NCBI RefSeq assembly: GCF_018403245.1
Contig: NZ_BOSH01000002.1
Span: 617,876-681,875 of the forward strand
Direction of reading: 5' to 3'
Source: Paenibacillus sp. J2TS4
GTDB lineage: Bacteria > Bacillota > Bacilli > Paenibacillales > NBRC-103111
Length of the DNA: 64,000 nt
The position numbers were made by a program, and so were the translations under genes. Numbering within the stretch: position 1 is the first letter of the stretch; each line of letters starts with the position of its first letter. Below the pieces are notes generated by a model that saw only the letters and a list, made by a program, of their open reading frames with translations, was not told the DNA's origin and made no database searches. Shown piece by piece: positions 16,793 to 25,039 of this stretch.

Positions 16793-19141
16793 ATGTTGAA
16801 GCTAGTAAGGTCTAATAAAATCGTTCAGGTTGTACTGTCTATCGCAATGCTTTTCTATTTCATGGGCGCAGGCAGCGCGATGGCGTCAGAAGAAATTTCC
16901 CGGCTCGTTCTGTCCAAGAATGAGCTAAAAATGGAGATCGGCGATACACAATCGTTAACAGCTACCGCAGTCTATGTAAACGGCAAAACAGACGAAGTGA
17001 CGATCAAGACGGATTGGGTGAGTGAGAATCCGGAGGTGGCTGCGGTCTATGCCGGCACCGTTACCGCTAAAGGCGAAGGAACCGCGGTCCTAACGGCAAC
17101 TTATCAGGGCAAAACGGTTGTCGTCAACGTGAAGGTTCATAAAAAAGTGAAGGCGCTGACGAAGGATAAGCATTCCCTGCAGCTTCGTACCGGCGCTAAA
17201 GAGCAAGTCGCTTTAACCGCTTTTTACAGCGACGGAACTAAGGAAATCGTCACGGAAAAAGCCGAATGGAGCACCGACAATTATGAGGTAGCGACAGTCG
17301 TCAACGGTACGGTCGAAGGATTGGGCTCGGGGACGGCAACCATAGTAGCCAAGTACGGAAGCCAGTCGATTTCGATTCCCGTAAGCGTGGAATTGGTCCG
17401 CCGGCTCGATCCGGACAAGCCCCAGGTTAACCTGCTTGTCGACGGTACGGAGAAGGTGACGCTTCAGGCTACCTTCCCTGACGGAACGGTAGAAGATGTG
17501 ACCGATAAGGCCGAATGGTCCAGCAACAACGAAGCTGTGGCGGACGCCATCCAGGGGGAAATTACTGCTTATGCTCCCGGTGAAGCCGTCATTACAGCGA
17601 AATATGGCAGCAAGTCGGCTACGATTAAAGTCGATGTCGATTCCGCCAAAAAACTCGAGGTCAACAAGCAAAGCTTATTCATGCGGGTGAACGATACCGA
17701 GCAGTTTACGTTAAAGGCCACTTATGCCGATGGACGAATCGAAGACATTACGAGTACAGCCAAATGGACCTCCAGCAACGAGAATGTCGCATTTGTCAGC
17801 AACGGAAAGGTCCACGCTGCCGCTCCGGGCGAGGCTGTTATTACGGCCCGCTTCGAAACGAAATCGATTGACATTGCAATTGATGTTGAGGTTCCGAGAA
17901 TCCTTGAAATCGATCGGGAATTTCTTACTCTGCAGCGCGGCCAGGCAGAGCAGTTGAAGCTGTTCGCCACTTATCAGGACGGAACCCGCGAGGAGGTAAC
18001 CGTCAAAGCGGAATGGAAGTCGGATAAAGAAAATGTCGTTTTTGCGACGAAAGGCAAAGTAACCGGGAAAAGCTCCGGGGAAGCTACCGTGACAGCGAAG
18101 TACGGGAATAAAACGGCATCCATCGTTGTCGATGTGGACATCCCGAGAAAGCTGATGGCGGACACCGACTCGATTGCCTTGCAAAAAGGCGATGCCCATC
18201 AGGTTATTCTTAATGCCGTGTTCGCAGACGGCCGGATGGAAGAGATTACGGATAAGGCGGAATGGTCGGCGAGCTCCGGCTCCGTGGAAGTTCGCAGAGG
18301 GCTGGTCACTGCAACGGAGAGCGGCGAAGCTAAAATTATCGCTAAATTCAGCGGCAGGTCGATCACCATTCCCGTCTATGTAGATGTCGTTAAAGAGCTT
18401 GGCGCGGATCGAAAAACGTTGATGCTGAATCGGGGGCAAACGGGTTATATTAAATTAACATCCACCGATAAGGCCGGAAACACCCGCGACGTTACCCGCG
18501 ATGCGGAATGGTCGTCCAGCGCCCCCAAATATGCCGAAGTAAGCAAAGGAGCGGTCACTGCCTTCGAACGAGGCAAAACGACAATAACCGCCAAATACGG
18601 CGGTCAATCCGTCAGCATTGCGGTAGAAGTCGATATTATTGAGAAGCTGACCGCCGATACGCGTGTCCTGTCTCTTAAATCCGGCGATCAGGAGGAAATT
18701 GTCGTGACGGCTACCTTCTCCAACGGAAGCGAGAGAGACGTAACGGCCGAAGCGGATTGGAAAACCTCCTCCTATAAAGTGGCCGACGTCGATCATGCGG
18801 GGCAAGTAACCGCAATCGGTTACGGGAAGACAAAAATTACCGCCTCCTATGGCGGCAAATCGATCTCGGTGGCAGTGGACGTCGATACATTGAAATATTT
18901 AAAAACAGATGTGGTTCAGCTGGAATTGAAAAAAGGACAGACCTACCATGCCAAGGCCATCGCTACTTATGCAGATAACAAGGACGAAGACGTCTCCGTA
19001 GCTGCCTACTGGCAATCGTCCAAAATTATAGTAGCTGATGTTAAGGACGGAATCATCCAGGCGCATGGGCCCGGCAAAGCAACCATTACGGTCAAATTCG
19101 CAGGGAAACGAACCAAAATCGTCGTTACGGTTAAAGAGTAA
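16793..19141 (+). CDS. Secreted protein made of nine bacterial Ig-like (Big_2) repeats
   Basis: 782 residues from the ATG at 16793 (AGGAGG six bases upstream). A signal peptide with cleavage after SAMA (about residue 32) is followed by nine repeats of 82-84 residues filling the rest. Each repeat has the Big_2 signature: L...L.G....L.A.Y.DG...EVT..A.W.S....VA.V..G.V.A...G.A.ITA.Y...S..I.V.V. There is no sortase signal, SLH domain or catalytic domain, so how it is retained is unclear. Adhesive or structural surface rods of this kind are common. Location directly after a two-component system with an OmpR-type box suggests environmental control. It ends at a strong terminator. Confidence 0.92.
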   Translation: MLKLVRSNKIVQVVLSIAMLFYFMGAGSAMASEEISRLVLSKNELKMEIGDTQSLTATAVYVNGKTDEVTIKTDWVSENPEVAAVYAGTVTAKGEGTAVLTATYQGKTVVVNVKVHKKVKALTKDKHSLQLRTGAKEQVALTAFYSDGTKEIVTEKAEWSTDNYEVATVVNGTVEGLGSGTATIVAKYGSQSISIPVSVELVRRLDPDKPQVNLLVDGTEKVTLQATFPDGTVEDVTDKAEWSSNNEAVADAIQGEITAYAPGEAVITAKYGSKSATIKVDVDSAKKLEVNKQSLFMRVNDTEQFTLKATYADGRIEDITSTAKWTSSNENVAFVSNGKVHAAAPGEAVITARFETKSIDIAIDVEVPRILEIDREFLTLQRGQAEQLKLFATYQDGTREEVTVKAEWKSDKENVVFATKGKVTGKSSGEATVTAKYGNKTASIVVDVDIPRKLMADTDSIALQKGDAHQVILNAVFADGRMEEITDKAEWSASSGSVEVRRGLVTATESGEAKIIAKFSGRSITIPVYVDVVKELGADRKTLMLNRGQTGYIKLTSTDKAGNTRDVTRDAEWSSSAPKYAEVSKGAVTAFERGKTTITAKYGGQSVSIAVEVDIIEKLTADTRVLSLKSGDQEEIVVTATFSNGSERDVTAEADWKTSSYKVADVDHAGQVTAIGYGKTKITASYGGKSISVAVDVDTLKYLKTDVVQLELKKGQTYHAKAIATYADNKDEDVSVAAYWQSSKIIVADVKDGIIQAHGPGKATITVKFAGKRTKIVVTVKE

Positions 19142-19149
19142 ACAAGCAT

Positions 19150-19190
19150 AAATCCCCTTTCCGCTTCAAGCGGAAAGGGGATTTATTTTA
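19150..19190 (+). terminator. Rho-independent terminator after the Big_2 gene
   Basis: A perfect stem of about 16 bp (AAATCCCCTTTCCGCT and its complement, tiny loop) followed by ATTTTA. The A-rich left flank lets it also serve the opposing DUF1294 gene. Confidence 0.9.
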
Positions 19191-19207
19191 GTGCTCTATT
19201 CAAGGTG

Positions 19208-19579
19208 CTATGCAATAACCCATCTCCATAAGGCATAGACACAAGCCGCATTAACGGCAATCAATGCAGGAATACCTACAGTGAAAGAAGGATGCTTCGT
19301 TTTATGACGATAGCTCTGCATCCCTATCCAGGCACCGAGCCCGCCTCCGGCCCAAGCCAAACCAAAAAGCCTCTTCTCCGGTATTCTTCTTTTTCCCCTG
19401 GCTGCCAGTGCTTTATCGCGTCCCATCGCTCCATAGCTAATGACATTGATCAGCAGCAAATAAGCTATCATCCATTTCAACAATCCCCGCCCGTCCTTCC
19501 CCTTGTCCGTTGCAGACACTTTACCGATACCAGTTAAAATCCCGCTCCAAGCTGAATTTACCCGATTCCCAGATTCCAT
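19208..19579 (-). CDS. DUF1294 small membrane protein
   Basis: The core YLLLINVISYGAMGRDKALA, then RIPEKRLFGLAWAGGGLGAWIGMQSYRHKTKHPSF, is the DUF1294 signature, with about three membrane segments; function is unknown. The open frame gives 123 residues, but family members normally begin just before the first membrane helix. The true start may be the ATG at 19471 (residue 37) or a nearby TTG; neither has a strong RBS, so the 5' end is uncertain. Confidence 0.8.
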   Translation of the reverse strand: MESGNRVNSAWSGILTGIGKVSATDKGKDGRGLLKWMIAYLLLINVISYGAMGRDKALAARGKRRIPEKRLFGLAWAGGGLGAWIGMQSYRHKTKHPSFTVGIPALIAVNAACVYALWRWVIA

Positions 19580-19785
19580 ACTTGTGGTCTATGGCGATAA
19601 TGCTAATGGATTTTCGTCAATCTTGCAACCCATGCTGCATTTATTCGGGTACCCTGTAGAAGTCTGCCGCCTCAAGTTCCCATCGATGGATACACAAATT
19701 CAACCTTCGGTCGCCCTATTTAGCCCAGTCGTGTATAATAGAAACCAAATTTGTAAACATAAAGGGGTAAAGGAGGTTCAATCGT

Positions 19786-20277
19786 TTGAATATCAGGGAA
19801 GTAGATTTACCGGGGATCGGCCGCAAATTTGAACTCAAAACTCGCTCAGACTACTCCATGGTCATCGTTATCCACGATAATGGGCTGCGAGAAATTTATC
19901 ATTTCGGAGAGAACGATCCGGAAGAGTGTGTCTCGAACATCTCTCTTGAAGACGATGAAGCGAGACAAATGGCTGCCATCATTGGCGGGATGAGCTACAA
20001 GCCTAAGGCGTTGGAAGAAATTGAATTGTCCCTGGAGGACTTGATCATCGAATGGTTCAAAATTGAACCTCATGCCGCTTGCGTCGGCAAAACGATCGGG
20101 GAGCTGACCATAAGGCAAGCAACGGGCGCTATCATTATTGCCGTCATAGACAAAGCTGAGCAGACTAAAATTATTAACCCTGGCCCCCAGCACAAGCTAG
20201 CCGCCCATTGCACTCTTGTCGTAGCCGGAGAAAGACAGCAGTTGAAGAAGCTGAAAACCATTTTGCAGGATGGCTAG
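19786..20277 (+). CDS. KhtT-like RCK_C (TrkA-C) regulatory subunit, second copy
   Basis: 163 residues with a TTG start behind AAAGGAGG. The N-terminal half ([17 protein letters not shown]) is typical of KhtT/YhaT. The C-terminal half is an RCK_C domain (about 88-160: GKTIGELTIRQATGAIIIAVI, then INPGPQHKLAAHCTLVVAGE). It is a clear paralogue of the protein at 21590-22084, with the same start, length and motif order. KhtT gates the K+/H+ antiporter KhtU in Bacillus, and its RCK_C domain binds c-di-AMP. This copy is on the opposite strand, converging on khtU. It may tune the same antiporter or another one. Confidence 0.88.
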   Translation: MNIREVDLPGIGRKFELKTRSDYSMVIVIHDNGLREIYHFGENDPEECVSNISLEDDEARQMAAIIGGMSYKPKALEEIELSLEDLIIEWFKIEPHAACVGKTIGELTIRQATGAIIIAVIDKAEQTKIINPGPQHKLAAHCTLVVAGERQQLKKLKTILQDG

Positions 20278-20296
20278 AACCTCTAGCGAATAAAGT

Positions 20297-20347
20297 AAGG
20301 CAATGCGGAGCTCACCTATTGGTTGAGCATACCGCATTGCCTTTTTT
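20297..20347 (+). terminator. Terminator between the second khtT and khtU
   Basis: 12-bp stem (AAGGCAATGCGG / CCGCATTGCCTT) with an inner GCTCA/TGAGC stem, followed by TTTTTT on the plus strand. It ends the plus-strand khtT-like transcript; on the minus strand there is no good U-run. Confidence 0.88.
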
Positions 20348-20358
20348 GAAATATGAAA

Positions 20359-21573
20359 TTACCCGTCCTGCAGCTTCTGTTCTTTTTTATCTTGACCGCT
20401 TATCTTCAGGATCAGGTTGTATATCCTTTTGGATTCCTTAGTTAACAGCGGACCCAGTATAGCCAGCAATAGGACATACAGCACTGCAAAGGACTGAACG
20501 ACAGGAAGAAGTCCGCCCGCCTTGCCGATATTAGCCATGATGATAGAGAATTCGCCCCGCGAAGCTAGTGTAAATCCTATATTGAAGGAAGCACGGTTGG
20601 AAATCCCGGCAATCCGGCCGGCCAGCATTCCGGCCCCTACATTTCCGATAATCGTCAGCACGACCGCGATAATCGCCATGCCTACCGCTCCGCCAAGAGA
20701 AGACGGGGCGATGGTTAATCCGAAGCTGAAGAAGAACATCGCGCCAAAAAAATCACGGAACGGCACTACCAACTGCTCGATCCGTTTGACATGGGCCGAC
20801 TCAGCCAGTACAAGCCCGACCATAAGCGCTCCAATCGCTTCCGCGACATGCGCAGTCTCGGAGAAACCGGCAATTAGAAACAACGCAGCCATTATAACGA
20901 GCAAAAATAATTCGGATGAAGAAATATTCAAGCCTTTGTCAACGTATTTGATCACCTTTCGTCCTACGATGAGGAACAATAAGATAAAGATAAGCGCCGA
21001 TAAGGAGGTCAGAAGCACACCGATGAAGGAGGTAGCCCCGCTCAGCACCAGTCCCGACAGTATGGAAATGTGGACAGCGATAAATAAATCGTCGAACATA
21101 ATCATTCCCATAATAATTTCAGTCTCCCGATTTGCAGTCCGTTTAAGATCAACCAATACTTTGGCCACAATAGCCGTGGAGGAACTTGTCATAATCCCGG
21201 CAATGACGAGCGTTTCTTTTAAAGGCATGTCCATCATCCAGCCTACGAGCAGTCCAAACAGGAAATTAATAATAATGTAGAAAAGACCGCCCATGACAAT
21301 CGCTTTACCGGATTTCATCAAGCGACTTACGGAAAACTCCAGACCTAGATAAAACAACAGGAACAGGACACCGAGCCGCCCCATAAAATCAATAAACTCC
21401 ATACTTTCAATAAAGCGAAAGTCGAATATCCAAAAATGAGGTGCATGAGGTCCGACAGCCATTCCAACTAAAATATAGAAAGGAATAACTGAAAAACGAA
21501 GCTTTGTGGCAATCAATCCAACTGTGGCCACCAAAACAACGGCTAATCCGATTTGAAAAACGATCGTATCCAT
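20359..21573 (-). CDS. khtU: KhtU-type K+/H+ antiporter (CPA2 family)
   Basis: 404 residues with about twelve hydrophobic segments. Family motifs include GVLFLLFYLGLEFSVSRL (TM3-4), GIMTSSSTAIVAKVL (the crossover region), MIMFDDLFIAV (the Asp pair region) and SRGEFSIIMANIG. The length is that of YhaU/KhtU, a sodium/proton-exchanger-fold transporter without its own RCK domain. It exports K+ in exchange for H+ under high K+ or alkali. Strong RBS (GGGGGGAA). It follows the khtT gene by 16 bp on the same strand, giving a khtTU operon. No khtS-like small gene is obvious. Confidence 0.92.
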   Translation of the reverse strand: MDTIVFQIGLAVVLVATVGLIATKLRFSVIPFYILVGMAVGPHAPHFWIFDFRFIESMEFIDFMGRLGVLFLLFYLGLEFSVSRLMKSGKAIVMGGLFYIIINFLFGLLVGWMMDMPLKETLVIAGIMTSSSTAIVAKVLVDLKRTANRETEIIMGMIMFDDLFIAVHISILSGLVLSGATSFIGVLLTSLSALIFILLFLIVGRKVIKYVDKGLNISSSELFLLVIMAALFLIAGFSETAHVAEAIGALMVGLVLAESAHVKRIEQLVVPFRDFFGAMFFFSFGLTIAPSSLGGAVGMAIIAVVLTIIGNVGAGMLAGRIAGISNRASFNIGFTLASRGEFSIIMANIGKAGGLLPVVQSFAVLYVLLLAILGPLLTKESKRIYNLILKISGQDKKEQKLQDG

Positions 21574-21589
21574 AATTCCCCCCCTGTTG

Positions 21590-22084
21590 TTATTCGTCTC
21601 CTGACAACAAAAATTGCTTTAGTTTTTTAATGTGCTGTCTTTCTCCAGCGACAATCAGGGTGGAATCTGCCGTCAGCTTATATTCAGGCCCTGGATTAAT
21701 ATATTTTTGACTGCCCTTTTCGACCACTGCGATGACCGATGCCCCCGTCTTTTGCCGCACATCCAAGTCGCCTATCGTATATCCTATACATTTTGCAGTG
21801 TGCTCAATTTTATACCACTCGATCACTAAACCATCTAACGCGACATCAATCGTTTCCAACGCTCTAGGCCGATAGGTCATGCCTCCTACAATGGCCGCGA
21901 TCAGTCTGGACTCATGATCGTCCAATGTGACCATAGAAAGACTTTCCTCCGGATCCTCATGTTGAAAATGAAACAGCTCGCGTCGACCATCGTCATGAAC
22001 GATAACGACCAGTTTATCTCCGGCACGGGTTTCCATCTGGAACTTGCGGCCAATTCCCGGTAAATCAGACTCACGAATATTCAA
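21590..22084 (-). CDS. khtT: KhtT regulatory subunit of the K+/H+ antiporter
   Basis: 164 residues, TTG start with GGAGGG at the right distance. N-terminal KhtT domain ([20 protein letters not shown]) and C-terminal RCK_C domain (about 88-160: [43 protein letters not shown]). First gene of the khtTU operon, 16 bp before khtU. By analogy with Bacillus KhtTU it activates transport and is controlled by pH and c-di-AMP. The paralogue at 19786-20277 shares the same start codon type and layout. Confidence 0.92.
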   Translation of the reverse strand: MNIRESDLPGIGRKFQMETRAGDKLVVIVHDDGRRELFHFQHEDPEESLSMVTLDDHESRLIAAIVGGMTYRPRALETIDVALDGLVIEWYKIEHTAKCIGYTIGDLDVRQKTGASVIAVVEKGSQKYINPGPEYKLTADSTLIVAGERQHIKKLKQFLLSGDE

Positions 22085-22257
22085 AATCTATACCCTCCAT
22101 TATTTCGTAATCACTACATGAAGATGTCTTCGCACGCTAAAAAGCAGTACAAAACAGGCACCTGGTTTTTCAGGATCTGATTTACCATAATGGTAATTCA
22201 AATCGCAGGTGAACACATCAAAAGTCTTGAGTTTCACGGATGAAATGGATGTATAAA

Positions 22258-22617
22258 TTAAATCACGAACGTCGAAGTAAATTTAATAGGGATGAGAAAT
22301 AAGCTCCTTATGGAGAGTGGAATAAAAAGGAACAAATAAATAAAAGAAGGTGCCGTTAATGATAATAAAAGCTGTGGAAAAAGCATAATCCAGGATATGG
22401 ATTTAAGAGGCCACGGAGTACTCGATGTGGTTGGATTTCTAAAGCTGACTACGGAGTGTTCCTTGATGGAAGTAGTCAATGTAGGAGATTCTTCAACAAG
22501 CGGGTGACTCGTATCGACATACGTGGAAGCAGCCACGAAACAAACTAACAGGATTAGCGCTAGGAATAGAAAAGAGAGCCTATGACTTGGACTAGAGATT
22601 CGTGGAGCTAGGGCCAT
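22258..22617 (-). CDS. Small membrane protein, unknown
   Basis: 119 residues from the ATG at 22617, chosen because an AGGAGGTG site lies seven bases upstream; this signal is the main evidence that the gene is real. One hydrophobic helix near residues 14-32 (LSFLFLALILLVCFVAAST) and a hydrophobic C-terminal region (about 77-118). The middle is Ser/Thr-rich. I recognise no family. Monocistronic, divergent in layout from nothing nearby, 170 bp downstream of the khtT start region on the same strand. Confidence 0.55.
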   Translation of the reverse strand: MALAPRISSPSHRLSFLFLALILLVCFVAASTYVDTSHPLVEESPTLTTSIKEHSVVSFRNPTTSSTPWPLKSISWIMLFPQLLLSLTAPSFIYLFLFIPLSIRSLFLIPIKFTSTFVI

Positions 22618-22882
22618 TAGCGCACCTCCTGTTGTTAAAGTCGATGAACGGTCACCTTTAAGGGCGAACATCCCGTACAACCTATGGATAAGAGCATTCT
22701 GTATTAAAAACCTAATATTTAGTTAAAACATATTGGAATAAAGCAAGAAAAACTCCCTAACACCTACATGTAAAGACTATAAAGAAGAGTCTTCCAATAA
22801 ATAAGGTTATCATTCCAACTGTAACCAGTCAAGTTTCAATATAATGCTTCTGTACAATTTTCCTCCCTTTCATGACATAAAT
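22618..22882. other. Noncoding stretch upstream of the 119-aa membrane gene
   Basis: AT-rich, presumably holding the promoter of the 22258-22617 gene. I see no repeat, RNA element or credible ORF. Confidence 0.4.
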
Positions 22883-22932
22883 AAAAAAGGCCACTGTCTT
22901 TACCCTGAATGGGCGCCAGACAAATGACCTTG
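22883..22932 (-). terminator. Terminator downstream of the Fur-controlled small gene
   Basis: On the minus strand an interrupted stem (AAGGTCA, TGTCT, CCC pairing with GGG, AGACA, TGGCCTT) is followed by six T. It lies 67 bp after the stop of the 65-aa gene. Confidence 0.75.
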
Positions 22933-22998
22933 GGGATATGAACTTGTATGGAGCCTCCTGCCCGTCAACAAGCTTCGACCGTTAATCGTTTATTAGTT

Positions 22999-23196
22999 CT
23001 ACTCCGCGTTGCGAACTTTAATAAACAATTTGCGAAAAACATCAACCGGACGCATTCCCAATTCCGTCTGGGCCTTTCCCGGTACTTCCTTACGTAACTG
23101 TTCGTTCACCCGTCGATCATTCTCCATCGCAATAAATAAACATACGCTTCCCAGTAAAACCAGTCCGATGGTGACGATCGGAAGTAATAGACTCAT
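22999..23196 (-). CDS. Small single-pass membrane protein under Fur control
   Basis: 65 residues: one membrane helix (about 3-23, LLLPIVTIGLVLLGSVCLF) followed by a charged cytoplasmic tail (MENDRRVNEQLRKEV...VFRKLFIKVRNAE). RBS GGGAG lies nine bases before the ATG. The perfect Fur box at 23235-23253 sits 39-57 bp upstream of the start, where a promoter should be, so the gene is probably induced by iron limitation. Terminator at 22883. No family recognised and no iron-uptake gene is adjacent; a role in iron homeostasis is inferred only from the operator. Confidence 0.7.
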   Translation of the reverse strand: MSLLLPIVTIGLVLLGSVCLFIAMENDRRVNEQLRKEVPGKAQTELGMRPVDVFRKLFIKVRNAE

Positions 23197-23234
23197 CTTA
23201 ACGTCTCCCTTTTAATCATTGGATAATGAACAAC

Positions 23235-23253
23235 AATGATAATCATTATCATT
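23235..23253. promoter_or_regulatory. Perfect Fur box
   Basis: A perfect 19-bp palindrome whose centre is TGATAATCATTATCA, matching the Bacillus 7-1-7 Fur consensus at every position. PerR and Zur consensuses differ (TTATAAT and TCGTAAT half-sites). Its only close downstream gene is the 65-aa membrane protein. Confidence 0.88.
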
Positions 23254-23278
23254 ATTGTATTCGACTTTCAGCCAAATT

Positions 23279-23482
23279 TCAATGCCTTTTATAATAATAT
23301 TCTGAGCATTTAATTTGGCTCCTATTCATTACCGCGATTTCAACATGAGAGCCGTTTGTCAAATCAACAACCTTGTTCTTTCTAGCGAGCTGAAGAACAA
23401 GGTTGTTGACAATGATTACGCGTAACCCGGCACTGACCCGCTGATGTTCGCCAATATTCCGATCCGGGTATTTAGAAGTCAT
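23279..23482 (-). CDS. Doubtful 67-codon ORF immediately after phnM
   Basis: The ATG directly follows the phnM stop (TGAATG), so coupled translation is possible. The frame runs 67 codons across a 16-bp perfect inverted repeat (23365-23408). The product has no recognisable motif. It could be a remnant or a chance frame in the phnM 3' region. Confidence 0.2.
   Translation of the reverse strand: MTSKYPDRNIGEHQRVSAGLRVIIVNNLVLQLARKNKVVDLTNGSHVEIAVMNRSQIKCSEYYYKRH
23365..23408. repeat. 16-bp perfect inverted repeat, 12-nt loop
   Basis: Arms CAACAACCTTGTTCTT and AAGAACAAGGTTGTTG. No T-run on either strand, so not a standard terminator. It lies 75-118 bp past the phnM stop. Confidence 0.85.
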
Positions 23483-24694
23483 TCAAAGAGCTTGCCGTTC
23501 GTGTTCATTCTGGCGATAATAATTCGCTTCGTAGACTGAAAGTCCGTTCACCCACGTTTTACGAACAAGCGGGTAGCCGTTCTTCATCTGAATCAATATC
23601 AAATCAGCCTGTTTCCCGACCTCGATGGAACCCAAACAGTCGTCTATTCCGACCGCTTTGGCCGGGTGAAGGGTGGCCATTGCGGTGGCTCGGGCTATTC
23701 CGATTCCGGCCTCGTCCGCGATCCTAACGATGGCAGATAGCATAGAGGAGGGATAATAATCGGAGCATAGAATATCGACGGCTCCAGCTCGAATGCCGTC
23801 CATTGCTTTCATGTTGTTATCATGCGAACCTCCACGGACCACATTCGGAGCCCCCACACACGTTTGCAGCCCGCGCTGCTTGGCATATTGGGCTGTTTCC
23901 AGATTAAGGGGAAATTCAGACACCGAGGCGCCAAAGCTCCTGGCTTCATCCACCTTCTTCAGCGTATCATCGTCATGGGAAGCGAGCGCAATTCCGTCAG
24001 CCAGAGCCTCCTCAGCCAAATAACGGAGTCTTTCCCAGTCAATCTGCTCTTGCTTCTGCAGCGCATTCTCAGCTATGCGGCGCACCTCTTCCTTATTGAC
24101 TCCTTGATTTTTCATGACATAGGCTTCAAACGAGCCCGGCGCCCGATATTGTCCTTGACCGGGGGCGTGATTCATATACGATAAATATTCCACTTGTCCC
24201 GAACGAACAAGCTCCTCGGCCAAGGGCAAGCCATCCAGATAAATCACCTCATAACGCAGATGAATGCGATGGCGGATCATTGCCTGCTCCTGCCGATAGC
24301 AACGGATAAGACGGATCATCTTCGTCACCAGATCCTCTCCCCGCAGGCTAAGCCCCGTCCCGAGCGAAAGAGAATGATACATCGTAGTAATTCCGTTACC
24401 AGCGAGCTTTCTTTCGAGCTCCAAAAGCGCCATTTCCATCGGAAACAGTGTGTTCGGCCGCGGCTGTACTTCCTTCTCGATCGCATCGCAATGAATATCG
24501 ATCAAGCCCGGCAGCAAATACATACCGTCCTGCCAAACATAACCACGCTCCCCAGGCGAATTTCCATCCGTGCCCCGGTTATCCGCCAGCCTAATTTCTG
24601 CGATCTGCCCTCTCTCGATCCTAAGACTTCCCAGTACGACTTCTTCCGGCATCACGATCGCAACCTGATCTATCCATTCGTCCTGCTGTGCCAA
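23483..24694 (-). CDS. phnM: PhnM-like alpha-D-ribose 1-methylphosphonate 5-triphosphate diphosphatase
   Basis: About 403 residues of an amidohydrolase-fold enzyme. Diagnostic PhnM signatures: DIHCDAIEKEVQPRPNT, LERKLAGNGITTMYHSL, ASHDDDTLKKV, GAPNVVRGGSHDNNM and LCSDYYPSSML. It removes pyrophosphate from the C-P lyase intermediate in phosphonate breakdown. I favour the TTG start at 24694, with AAGGAGG eight bases upstream; the ATG at 24742 has none. No other phn gene lies in the window, so this is an orphan copy that either serves a C-P lyase operon elsewhere or has another nucleotide substrate. Confidence 0.88.
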   Translation of the reverse strand: MAQQDEWIDQVAIVMPEEVVLGSLRIERGQIAEIRLADNRGTDGNSPGERGYVWQDGMYLLPGLIDIHCDAIEKEVQPRPNTLFPMEMALLELERKLAGNGITTMYHSLSLGTGLSLRGEDLVTKMIRLIRCYRQEQAMIRHRIHLRYEVIYLDGLPLAEELVRSGQVEYLSYMNHAPGQGQYRAPGSFEAYVMKNQGVNKEEVRRIAENALQKQEQIDWERLRYLAEEALADGIALASHDDDTLKKVDEARSFGASVSEFPLNLETAQYAKQRGLQTCVGAPNVVRGGSHDNNMKAMDGIRAGAVDILCSDYYPSSMLSAIVRIADEAGIGIARATAMATLHPAKAVGIDDCLGSIEVGKQADLILIQMKNGYPLVRKTWVNGLSVYEANYYRQNEHERQAL

Positions 24695-24838
24695 TGCTCT
24701 CCCCTCCTTGATATGCAAATAGCTTAGGCAATACCGTCCCATTCTCGCTGCAGTCCCCGGTCACTAAAGTCATTATAATTCATTTGCAGGCCGGAACAAT
24801 ACCCATGAATATAAAGAACAGGCCCTTCTATGTAAGGA

Positions 24839-24886
24839 TAAACGCCTGCGGCGTCCTTGATCTCTGATCAAGAGAGCCTGCGTTTA
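24839..24886. repeat. Interrupted inverted repeat upstream of phnM
   Basis: Nested arms TAAACGC/GCGTTTA, GGC/GCC and CTTGATC/GATCAAG around a 3-nt loop. No U-run. It lies about 145-190 bp before the phnM start and could be a leader hairpin or a dispersed palindrome. Confidence 0.6.
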
Positions 24887-24935
24887 CCGTCGAAATTTAC
24901 TGATAACGATTTTTTATAAATTCTTATAGTTTTAC

Positions 24936-24974
24936 AAAAGGACACCTCAGTAATTTATTAAGGTGTCCTTCTTT
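24936..24974 (-). terminator. Terminator of the marR-DHA2 exporter operon
   Basis: 10-bp stem (AGGACACCT-type arms at 24938-24947 and 24961-24970) followed on the minus strand by TTTTG. It ends the exporter transcript about 50 bp after the stop. Confidence 0.8.
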
Positions 24975-25001
24975 AATCCAAATTAGATTTGTTGCACAAG
25001 G

Positions 25002-25039
25002 GTTAAGACTCTGTACGAGGGTTAAGACTCTGTACGAGG
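25002..25039. repeat. Tandem duplication of 19 bp across the exporter stop codon
   Basis: GTTAAGACTCTGTACGAGG occurs twice in direct succession. The second copy holds the last codons and stop (25022); the first copy repeats them in the 3' tail. A recent slippage or repair duplication. Confidence 0.9.

Noticed and set aside
17711..18439. 242-codon minus-strand ORF opposite the Big_2 gene
   Set aside because: A shadow of the repeat gene; no RBS and no independent features.
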